From NCBI GenBank assembly GCA_016866775.1, contig VGLJ01000015.1, forward strand, positions 16,672-80,671: a DNA stretch of 64,000 nucleotides, written 5' to 3'. Source of the DNA: Candidatus Rokuibacteriota bacterium (lineage in GTDB: Bacteria; Methylomirabilota; Methylomirabilia; Rokubacteriales; CSP1-6). Of the stretch, positions 18,408 to 25,347 are shown piece by piece (within the stretch, counting starts at the first letter, position 1; each line of letters begins with the position of its first letter). The position numbers were made by a program, and so were the translations under genes. Below the pieces are notes generated by a model. The model had not been told where the DNA came from. It searched no databases and was given only the letters and a program-made list of their open reading frames with translations.

Positions 18408-20171
18408 ATGACAGAGCGCCCGGCCGACATGATCCTGCTCGAGCGGCTCGCCGACCTGGGCCGTCTCACCTCGCGTTCCGTCGACGTCCGGACCGTCGCC
18501 CAGCACGTGGTCGACGATCTGCGCATGCTCGTGCCGGTGCTGCGCGTGACGCTCTATCGCGGCGACCCCGGCTCGAACGACTTCAGCCTCATCGCGAATT
18601 CCACGGACCGCGAGGTCACCATCGTCTCGAACATCGTCTTCACGAACCGGACGGGCATGCCGGGCCTCGCGGCCAGCGAGGGCCGTCTCGTCGTCACCCC
18701 GAATCTCCTCACCGACCCCAGGGTGCGGCTCGAGCCGGATCTCCGCACCTACTGGGAGAGCACACCGATCCGCGCGGTCGCCGCCGTCCCGCTCGTCGGC
18801 GCCGACGCCATCCTCGGCGTGCTCACGCTCTCCGACCGCGAAGGGCGCGTGTTCTCGAACGAGGAGCCGCGGATCCTCGAGATGTACGCGGCGCAAGCGA
18901 CGGTCGCGCTCGAGAACGCGCGGCTCTACGCGCGCCTCGCGGACAAGACACAGCGCCTCAAAGTCCTGCACCGCCTCGCCCTCGGCCTCACGGCCACGCT
19001 CGGCGGCCAGGAAATCTTCACGGCGGTCGCACGCGCGGCCCTCGAGCTGTTCGGTGACGTCGGCTGCAGCCTCTGGCTGCTCGAGCCGGGCACGGACGTG
19101 CTCACGCTCGTCGCGGACGAGGGCGTTCGGTTCCCGGAGCTGCGTCCGGCGGGCACCATGAAGGCCGGCCAGGGCCTCGTCGGCCGGGTCGTGGCCGAGC
19201 GGCGGCACATCATCATCGAAAACGTCGAGGAGCGCGGCCACAACCGGGCGCTCAGCCGGGCCGAGGGCTTCCGCACCGCGATGGCCGTCCCGCTGCTCCT
19301 CGGCGAGCAGTGCTTCGGCGGGTTGTCGGTCCGCCGCCGCTCGCTCGAGCCGTTCTTCTCGGAGGACGTCGACCTGCTCACGGCGCTGGCGGGGCACGCG
19401 GCGATCACCATCGAGCGGTCGCGGCTCTGCCAGGACGTCACGCGCACCAACGAGCACCTGCGCGCGCAGGCGAGCGGCGCCTTCAGGTCGTGCGACACCG
19501 CGTACGCGAAGCTGTCGAGCTCCGCGTTCTTGGCCTGGAGCTGTTCCGTGAGCTTGCAGGGCATGGTCGGCCTCCTCGCCGAGGCCTGCGCGGACAGACT
19601 CGGCAAAGAGGGCCTTCACTACGTCGCGCGCATCGGCGCGACGATCAAACACATGGAAGGCCTGATCGCCGACCTCCTAGCGCTCGCGCGCGCCGGCCGC
19701 GAGGGGCGCGAGGCCGAGACCGTGGCGCTGGAGGAAGTCGTCGACCTGGTCCTCCAGCGGCTCGACGAGCCGCTGCGCACGCGCGGATTCAAGGTGACGC
19801 GCGGCGCGCTCGGCGAGGTCCGCGCCATCCGCACGCACATCGAGCAGGTGTTCTCGAACCTGATCGGGAACGCCGTCAAGTACATCGGCGAGCGGGCGGA
19901 GCCGTGCGTGGAGATCGGCCGGGGCGAGCGCGACGGCGTCGTGGAGTACCACGTGCGCGACAACGGGATCGGCATCGATCCCGCGTATCACGAGGTCTTC
20001 GAGACGTTCCAGCGGCTCAAGGAGGTCGAGGTCGAGGGCAGCGGCGTCGGGCTCGCGATCGTCAAGAAGATCGTCGAGAGCGCGGGCGGCGCCCTGCGCA
20101 TCGAATCCGCCCCGGGCGCCGGCGCCACCTTCTTCTTCACCTGGCCGGGCAACGCCGAAGCAACGCGCTGA
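18408..20171 (+). CDS. GAF-GAF histidine kinase whose H-box segment is inverted
   Basis: A 587-aa cytosolic kinase with two GAF domains (about residues 20-170 and 185-345) and a C-terminal HATPase domain. The ATPase boxes are NLIGNAVKY (N), DNGIGID (G1) and GSGVGLAIVKK (G2). The dimerisation/phosphoacceptor region between them is abnormal. Residues 355-383 read as nonsense on this strand, while the opposite strand of the same 85 bp encodes a perfect HisKA H-box, FAYAVSHDLKAPL. The rest of the helical hairpin (GMVGLLAEACADRLGKEG to LLALARAG) is normal. As it stands the protein lacks the phosphoacceptor His but has no stop codon. No response regulator gene is adjacent. Confidence 0.9.
   Translation: MTERPADMILLERLADLGRLTSRSVDVRTVAQHVVDDLRMLVPVLRVTLYRGDPGSNDFSLIANSTDREVTIVSNIVFTNRTGMPGLAASEGRLVVTPNLLTDPRVRLEPDLRTYWESTPIRAVAAVPLVGADAILGVLTLSDREGRVFSNEEPRILEMYAAQATVALENARLYARLADKTQRLKVLHRLALGLTATLGGQEIFTAVARAALELFGDVGCSLWLLEPGTDVLTLVADEGVRFPELRPAGTMKAGQGLVGRVVAERRHIIIENVEERGHNRALSRAEGFRTAMAVPLLLGEQCFGGLSVRRRSLEPFFSEDVDLLTALAGHAAITIERSRLCQDVTRTNEHLRAQASGAFRSCDTAYAKLSSSAFLAWSCSVSLQGMVGLLAEACADRLGKEGLHYVARIGATIKHMEGLIADLLALARAGREGREAETVALEEVVDLVLQRLDEPLRTRGFKVTRGALGEVRAIRTHIEQVFSNLIGNAVKYIGERAEPCVEIGRGERDGVVEYHVRDNGIGIDPAYHEVFETFQRLKEVEVEGSGVGLAIVKKIVESAGGALRIESAPGAGATFFFTWPGNAEATR
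19472..19556 (-). other. 85-bp in-place inversion of the kinase H-box
   Basis: Read on the minus strand this segment encodes KLTEQLQAKNAELDSFAY followed by AVSHDLKAPL. Flipping it back joins both sides in frame: the left junction reads LRAQAKLTEQL and the right APLQGMVGLL, exactly as expected for a HisKA domain. The left breakpoint is next to a 14-bp perfect palindrome (19457-19470, CCTGCGCGCGCAGG). No long flanking inverted repeats are visible. Breakpoints are inferred from frame continuity and may be off by a few bases symmetrically. Confidence 0.85.
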
Positions 20172-20338
20172 ACTATTGGGCGCCCATCGCCGTCCTCCGG
20201 ACCCAGTCGCGCTGAGCTAAGCTACCCACCTCGACCACCTCGCGCGCGTCGGCGCGTGGCGGGGCGGGACCTGCGGCTCGGCGAAGTCCTGCGCGACGAG
20301 TGGAAGGGATCGCGGTGCACTGCACCAGAGGGCTGCCC

Positions 20339-21346
20339 ATGCGAGTCACCCGGCGGACATTCATCGCGGCGAGCGGCACGACCGCCCTCACGCTGGCCCT
20401 GGCGCCCCGCGCGTTCGCCAGAGGAGGTGCCGTCGTTCGTTATCCTGAATCCGGCGTCAAGATCCTCGACCACCGCTTCGAAAAATACTGGGTCGACAGC
20501 GCATTGATCGAACGCATCGCGACCGGCTTCCGCTTCACCGAGGGACCGGTGTGGTTCGGCGACAGCCGTTCGCTCCTGTTCAGCGACGTCCCGAGCAATC
20601 GCATCATGCGCTGGTCGGAAGAGACCGGACGCGTCGAGACGTTCCGGAAGCCCTCGCGCTACACGAACGGCAACGCGCGCGACCGTCAGGGGCGTCTCAT
20701 CTGCGCCGAGCACGAATCCCACAGCATCACGCGGACCGAGTTCGACGGGCGGGTGACCACGCTCATCGACACGTTCGAGGGCAAGAATTTGAACGCGCCG
20801 AACGACGTGATCGTGAAGTCGGACGGATCCATCTGGTTCAGCGATCCCGTCTACGGCGGCCTCTACGAGGCGCGCAACCGCAAGTTCGAGCACCCCGCGC
20901 GCGTCTATCGCCTGGATCCCGCGACGGGGCAGGCGTCGGTCGTCGCCGGCGACATGGCGGGACCGAACGGCCTCTCCTTCTCGCCGGACGAGAGCAAGCT
21001 CTACGTCGTCGACTCGTCCGGCAAGCCGCCGGCGCTGCGCGTCTACGACGTCGCCGGCGGCACGCGTCTCGCCAACGGCCGGGCGTTCGTCGACATGAGT
21101 CCGGGCAACTCGGACGGGATGCGCGTGGACATGGACGGCAACGTGTGGACGGCCGCGAAAGGCGGCGAAGGCTTCGACGGCGTCCACGTCTTCGCGCCCA
21201 ACGGCGACAAGCTGGCGCGCATCCTGCTGCCCGAGCCGTGCGCCAACCTCTGCTTCGGCGGCGTCCAGCGCAACCGGCTCTTCATGACCGCCGGGCAGTC
21301 GGTCTACGCGTTGTACACCGAGGCGCAGGGTTCGATCCGCTTGTAG
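20339..21346 (+). CDS. SMP-30/gluconolactonase-family protein, Tat-exported
   Basis: A 335-aa six-bladed beta-propeller lactonase. The start at MRVTRRTFIAASGTTAL gives a twin-arginine-like signal peptide ending near RAFARGG; an upstream in-frame ATG lacks such a signal. Metal-binding and active-site motifs of SMP-30 are visible: TEGPVWFGD, LNAPNDVIVKSDGSIWFSDP, MAGPNGLSFSPDESKLYVVD and GNSDGMRVDMDGNVW. It should hydrolyse a sugar lactone outside the cytoplasmic membrane. That would suit the gluconate-type kinase and pentose phosphate genes a few kb downstream, though the selenoprotein operon lies between. Confidence 0.88.
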   Translation: MRVTRRTFIAASGTTALTLALAPRAFARGGAVVRYPESGVKILDHRFEKYWVDSALIERIATGFRFTEGPVWFGDSRSLLFSDVPSNRIMRWSEETGRVETFRKPSRYTNGNARDRQGRLICAEHESHSITRTEFDGRVTTLIDTFEGKNLNAPNDVIVKSDGSIWFSDPVYGGLYEARNRKFEHPARVYRLDPATGQASVVAGDMAGPNGLSFSPDESKLYVVDSSGKPPALRVYDVAGGTRLANGRAFVDMSPGNSDGMRVDMDGNVWTAAKGGEGFDGVHVFAPNGDKLARILLPEPCANLCFGGVQRNRLFMTAGQSVYALYTEAQGSIRL

Positions 21347-21349
21347 CGG

Positions 21350-22366
21350 TTAGCGCGTGATCGGGCGGGAGACGGCGCGGCTGAACGTGCAGTTCGGGAT
21401 CACGCACGAGTGCTTGCCGGAGCCGCCCGCGACGAGCACGAACACGTCGTCCGGCGACGGCACGCGCGGCGGGCGCGCGTCGGGATCGGTGATCGCGTTC
21501 ATCCAGCCCGGCCAGTCGTGCATGCCCCACATCCCGCTCAGCTTCAGGAGACCGAGCGGCAGGCGCGCGTTCTCGTAGACGTAGCGCTGGACGTCGGCGC
21601 GCGAGAAGCCGTCGCCCGCCACGGTCGCCGCGTGCTCGGGGCCGAGCACGACCATGAGCTGCGCCTGCGAGAAGTAGGCGCCGACGTTCGAGCCGAGGCT
21701 CACCGCCGTGTCGGCGACGTTCGCCAGGATCCCGGCCGCCGTCGTCGAGACGTGGTCGTTCACGTTGTGCGGCGGCTCGCCGCCGTAGACCGTGACGACG
21801 TCGCCCTCGGTGAGCGGCGCCCACGGCGACTGCTCCTCGTTCTCGGCGATGCAGTACGAGAACTTCGCGGGGCTCCCCTGCGTCGCCATGTCGCCGCGGC
21901 CCGGCCACGCGCCACCGACGTTCATCAGGATCAGACGGATCGCGCGGCCGATCGTCGCGTTCGCGCGAAAGCCCGGCCCGAAGCACCCCTGCCCGCCGTG
22001 CACGCCGATCGAGGCGCCGTACGGCCCGTTCACGACGACCAGCGGCGCGACCGGATGCGTGGTCGCCTGCACGCCGTAGAGATTGAAGGCCGGGTCGAGC
22101 ATCGCCTCGACGGCCGCGACGATGATCGGGAAGCACGCGGGCTCCGAGCCCGCCATCACCGCGTTGATCGCGAGCTTCTCGAAGGTCGCCGCGCGCCAGA
22201 GCGGCGGCATGGCGCCCAGGGAGTGGCCGGGCGGACGGCCGTCGAGCATCGCGCGCACCCGGTCTTCGGTCGGCGGAACGATCGGCAGCCCGTCGCACCA
22301 CTCGCGCGCGCAGAACTCGGCGAAGACCGCTTCGGGGGTGTCGTCGAGCTCCAGCACTTCCGTCAC
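21350..22366 (-). CDS. Uncharacterised protein, operon partner of the UGSC selenoprotein
   Basis: A 338-aa cytosolic protein with no family that I can name. It has a Cys-rich beginning (FCAREWCDGLPIVPPTEDRV), a glycine-rich core (GVHGGQGCFGPGFRANA) and a tail ending in SGKHSCVIPNCTFSRAV, so several cysteines could be redox- or metal-active. It starts with a GTG that overlaps the stop of the UGSC selenoprotein (GTGA), so the two are translated together and probably act together. Its stop is 3 bp from the end of the convergent SMP-30 gene. Confidence 0.75.
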   Translation of the reverse strand: MTEVLELDDTPEAVFAEFCAREWCDGLPIVPPTEDRVRAMLDGRPPGHSLGAMPPLWRAATFEKLAINAVMAGSEPACFPIIVAAVEAMLDPAFNLYGVQATTHPVAPLVVVNGPYGASIGVHGGQGCFGPGFRANATIGRAIRLILMNVGGAWPGRGDMATQGSPAKFSYCIAENEEQSPWAPLTEGDVVTVYGGEPPHNVNDHVSTTAAGILANVADTAVSLGSNVGAYFSQAQLMVVLGPEHAATVAGDGFSRADVQRYVYENARLPLGLLKLSGMWGMHDWPGWMNAITDPDARPPRVPSPDDVFVLVAGGSGKHSCVIPNCTFSRAVSRPITR

Positions 22367-22890
22367 CGGCCGATCAGCCCCGCGAGCTGCTCGACCGCCT
22401 GGTGCGCGCGGCGCGCCACGCCTTCGGCCCGCTCGCCGCCGAGCGGATGATCGACGAGGAGCAGCGGCATCCCGGTGATGCCGAGCGAGGCCATCTCACC
22501 GACGGCGAGACGCTGGAAGACGGTGGTGCCGATCAGGCCGGCGGGCGTCCCCGCCTTCGCGATCTCGATCGAGTCGTGGAGACTCCACGACGTGCAGGAC
22601 CCTCAGTCCGCGGAGCCGGCGAAGACCACGTCGCACTCCTTCGCCATCTCCGCGATGAGGCCGGGCGCGGCGGGCGTGGAGGCGTTGGCCTTGCGCCGGT
22701 GCACGATCTTCGCGACCCCGTGCTGCGTGCGGAGCAGGTCGCCCATCTCGGCGGTGAGCCGGTCGAAGTTCGCCTTCGTGTTGTCGAGGAAGCCGATGGT
22801 CAGGCCCCTCCACTGGCGCGGCAACGCCGGCACGGTCAGGCTCTCGCCGGCCGCCACGCCGACGGGGCTCAGCACGCGGATCTTGCCCAT
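22363..22890 (-). CDS. UGSC-motif selenoprotein (in-frame UGA read as selenocysteine)
   Basis: The frame opens at MGKIRVLSPVGVAAGESLTV and meets TGA at 22603-22605 (codon 96). Homology-like sequence then continues without a break to a TGA at 22363. Around the UGA it reads FAGSAD-U-GSCTSW, the U-G-S-C motif of a known family of (seleno)proteins in which U aligns with Cys. The second half (SIEIAKAGTPAGLIGTTVF) has no other stop. A SECIS-like hairpin follows the UGA. The product would be 175 aa. The reaction is not established; U-x-x-C suggests a thiol/selenol redox or lyase role. An SD (GAGGAG) precedes the ATG. Confidence 0.85.
22573..22602 (-). promoter_or_regulatory. Bacterial SECIS-like hairpin downstream of UGA
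   Basis: Immediately after the UGA the message can fold GTCGTGG-AGTCT-CCACGAC. This is a 7-bp stem with a 5-nt loop that begins 18 nt after the UGA and has G as its second base. Size, distance and loop G fit the bacterial SECIS pattern recognised by SelB. Confidence 0.7.
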
Positions 22891-22900
22891 TGGAGTCTCC

Positions 22901-23116
22901 TCAGCTCGGCTTGACGAACCCGGTCGAGCGCCTGAGCAGACGGCCGAGGTTGTCGTTCAGCTCGCGGACGATCGAACGCTTGATCCGTACGCTAATGTTC
23001 TCTACGGGCTCGGATGTGCCCGCGCGGTGGATCACGAGGGTACCGGTGAACTCCTCCGCGCGCTCGTCGACGGCGCTGAGCCCGCGCAGCGTCAAGATCT
23101 CCCATTCCTCTGCCAT
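22901..23116 (-). CDS. Small protein in the UGSC selenoprotein operon
   Basis: A 71-aa soluble protein starting MAEEWEILTLRGLSAVDERA and ending RLLRRSTGFVKPS. It ends 10 bp upstream of the selenoprotein start on the same strand, so the three genes form one operon. No membrane segment, cysteine or known motif is present. It is charged and predicted to be mixed alpha/beta. I do not recognise the family. The divergent FGGY kinase gene starts 28 bp away. Confidence 0.6.
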   Translation of the reverse strand: MAEEWEILTLRGLSAVDERAEEFTGTLVIHRAGTSEPVENISVRIKRSIVRELNDNLGRLLRRSTGFVKPS

Positions 23117-23144
23117 CGCGGGCATCTTACTATGGGGGTCGCTC

Positions 23145-24596
23145 ATGGATCCCGTCGTCATCGCGGTCGACGTCGGCTCCTCGTCGGCGCGTGCCGCACT
23201 CTTCGACGCGCGCGGCGAGCCGATCGCCGGCCGCTTCCACCAGGTGCCCTACGAGGCGCGCATCACGCCGGACGGCGGCGTCGAGCACGACCCCGCCGCG
23301 CTGCTCGACGCGGTGGCGACGTGCCTCGACGCGGTGCACGCGTGGCCCGAGAGCGTCTCCACCGCCGGCGTCGGCGTCACCACCTTCTGGCACGGCCTTC
23401 TCGGCTTCGACAGCGGCGGCCGGGCGGTGACGCCGATCTCCATGTGGGCGGACACGCGGAGCGCCGGCGAAGCCGACGTGCTGCGCGGCGCGCTCGACGC
23501 CACCGACCTCCACGCGCGCACCGGCTGTCACCTCCACGCCTCGTACTGGCCGTCGCGCCTCAGATGGCTCGCGCGCGAGCATCCGGACCTGGTCGCGCGC
23601 GTGGCGCGCTGGGGCTCGTTCGGGGAGCACCTCGAGACCGAGCTCTTCGGCGACGCCGCGACCAGCATCGCGATGGCGTCCGGCACCGGGCTCTTCGATC
23701 AGGTCGCGTGCACGTGGGACACCGAAGCGCTCGCCGTCGCCGGCATCACCAAGAGCCAGCTCTTCCCGCTCGTCGACCGCCACGAGCCCCGCCGCGGGCT
23801 GCGCGGCGCGTGGGCCCGGCGATGGCCGCGGCTCCGCGGCGTGCCGTGGTTTCCCGCCGTCGGTGACGGCGTGGCGAGCAGCGTCGGCTCGGACTGCACG
23901 GATCGCGGACGGATCGCGCTCAACGTCGGCACGTCGGCCGCGCTTCGCATCGTGACGCCGGACGCGCCGGCGCCGGTCCGCGGGCTCTGGCGCTATCGCG
24001 TCGATCGCACGCTGTGGATCACGGGCGGCGCGACGTCGGAGGGCGGGAACGTCTACGCGTGGTGCCGCGACCTCCTGAAGCTGCCTCCCGACGATGTCGT
24101 CGAGCGCACGCTCGGCGAGAGAATGCCCGACGAGCACGGGCTCACCGTGCTGCCGTTCCTCGCGGGCGAGCGCGCGCCCGGCTGGCGCGACGGACGCCGC
24201 GCGGCGATCGCGGGATTGACGCTCGACGCGACGCCGCTGGACGTCCTCGAGGCCGCGCTCGAAGCCGTCGCGCTGCGCCTGGCGCTCGTCTACGAGCTGC
24301 TCGCGCCCGCGGCGGAGCCGGACCACGCGATCGTCGCGTCCGGCGGCGGCCTCGCGCGCTCGCCCGCGTGGCGGCGCATCATCGCGGACGCGATCGGGCA
24401 TCCGCTGCGCTGGTCGCCGGACAGCGAAGCGACCACGCGCGGCGTCGCCGTGCTCGCTCTCCAGTCCCTCGGTCTGCTCCGGAGCCTCGCGGATGCGCGC
24501 CGGCCGCTCGGCGAGACCATCGCGCCCGATCCGGTCCGCCACGCGCGCTATCGCGCCGCGCTGGAACGGCAGCGCACGCTCGACGAAAAGGTATGA
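23145..24596 (+). CDS. FGGY-family carbohydrate kinase (gluconokinase-like)
   Basis: A 483-aa sugar kinase with the ribonuclease-H-like ATPase fold. The phosphate-1 motif is VDVGSSSARAALFDARG. The adenosine/phosphate-2 motif is NVGTSAALRI near residue 260, and the C-terminal signature region is IVASGGGLARSPAWRRIIAD. It starts at an ATG preceded by GGGGGTCGCTC. As first gene of an operon with pgl, pgi, gnd and zwf, gluconate is the likeliest substrate, giving 6-phosphogluconate for Gnd; xylulose or another sugar is possible. Confidence 0.85.
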   Translation: MDPVVIAVDVGSSSARAALFDARGEPIAGRFHQVPYEARITPDGGVEHDPAALLDAVATCLDAVHAWPESVSTAGVGVTTFWHGLLGFDSGGRAVTPISMWADTRSAGEADVLRGALDATDLHARTGCHLHASYWPSRLRWLAREHPDLVARVARWGSFGEHLETELFGDAATSIAMASGTGLFDQVACTWDTEALAVAGITKSQLFPLVDRHEPRRGLRGAWARRWPRLRGVPWFPAVGDGVASSVGSDCTDRGRIALNVGTSAALRIVTPDAPAPVRGLWRYRVDRTLWITGGATSEGGNVYAWCRDLLKLPPDDVVERTLGERMPDEHGLTVLPFLAGERAPGWRDGRRAAIAGLTLDATPLDVLEAALEAVALRLALVYELLAPAAEPDHAIVASGGGLARSPAWRRIIADAIGHPLRWSPDSEATTRGVAVLALQSLGLLRSLADARRPLGETIAPDPVRHARYRAALERQRTLDEKV

Positions 24597-24603
24597 TCGG
24601 GTC

Positions 24604-25347
24604 ATGAGCGGCGCGCCCCGGCTCATCCGCGTCGCGGACACCGCGGCCCTGGCCGAAGCCGCCGCCGCGGCGATCCTCCAGACCGCACAGGCCGCGGTGA
24701 AGGCGCACGGGCGCTTCACCATCGCGCTGGCCGGCGGCGCGACGCCGGCCCTCACCTATGCGCGGCTCGCGCAGCCGCCGTTCGTCACCGCGATGCCGTG
24801 GGACCGCTCGTGGATCTTCTTCGGCGACGAGCGGATGGTGCCCGCCGATCATCCCGAGTCGAACTACCGCATGGCCGACGAGCGGCTCCTCGCGAAGGTG
24901 CCGCTCGCGCCGGATCACGTCTTCCGCATGCGCGGCGAAGGGGAGGATTCGGAGACCGCAGCGACCGAGTACGGCAAGGCGCTCGGGGAGACCTGCGCCG
25001 CGCGCCGCGCGGGTGTGCCGCGGCTCGATCTCGTCCTCCTCGGGGTGGGCGTCGACGGGCACACGGCGTCGCTGTTCCCCGGCTCGCCGGCGGTGCGCGA
25101 GATCTTCCGTCCCGTCGCGGCCGTGCACGCGGCCGCCGCCGCGGTCCCCGAGCGGCTCACGATGACCCTGCCCGTCATCAACGCCGCCGCGCGCGTCTTC
25201 GTGCTCGTGTCCGGCGGCGAGAAGAGCAAGGTCGTGAAGTCGGTGCTCGTCGAGAAGAAGCTGGTACCGGCGGGCATGGTGAGCCCGGAAGACGGCGAGC
25301 TGTGGTGGTTCGTGGACGAGGCCGCGGCGGCGCTGCTGCCGCGATGA
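24604..25347 (+). CDS. pgl: 6-phosphogluconolactonase
   Basis: A 247-aa enzyme of the NagB/RpiA/SugarP-isomerase fold. It has the DevB-type motifs FTIALAGGATPALTYARL, WIFFGDERMVPADHPESNYR and LLGVGVDGHTASLFPGSP. It hydrolyses 6-phosphogluconolactone to 6-phosphogluconate in the oxidative pentose phosphate pathway. It starts 7 bp after the kinase stop and its TGA overlaps the ATG of the rpiB-pgi fusion gene. Length and motifs are typical. Confidence 0.93.
   Translation: MSGAPRLIRVADTAALAEAAAAAILQTAQAAVKAHGRFTIALAGGATPALTYARLAQPPFVTAMPWDRSWIFFGDERMVPADHPESNYRMADERLLAKVPLAPDHVFRMRGEGEDSETAATEYGKALGETCAARRAGVPRLDLVLLGVGVDGHTASLFPGSPAVREIFRPVAAVHAAAAAVPERLTMTLPVINAAARVFVLVSGGEKSKVVKSVLVEKKLVPAGMVSPEDGELWWFVDEAAAALLPR

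Noticed and set aside
19457..19560. CCTGC/GCAGG short inverted repeats as the exact inversion boundaries in the kinase gene
   Set aside because: Flipping between them puts both junctions out of frame; 19472-19556 restores frame on both sides.
20172..20338. Possible small RNA upstream of the SMP-30 gene
   Set aside because: Some GC stems can be drawn, but no known RNA motif was seen and GC-rich DNA folds readily.
22603..22605. Interpreting the TGA in the UGSC gene as a nonsense mutation
   Set aside because: The U-G-S-C context, the SECIS-like hairpin and the intact downstream frame up to an overlapping gene start argue for selenocysteine.
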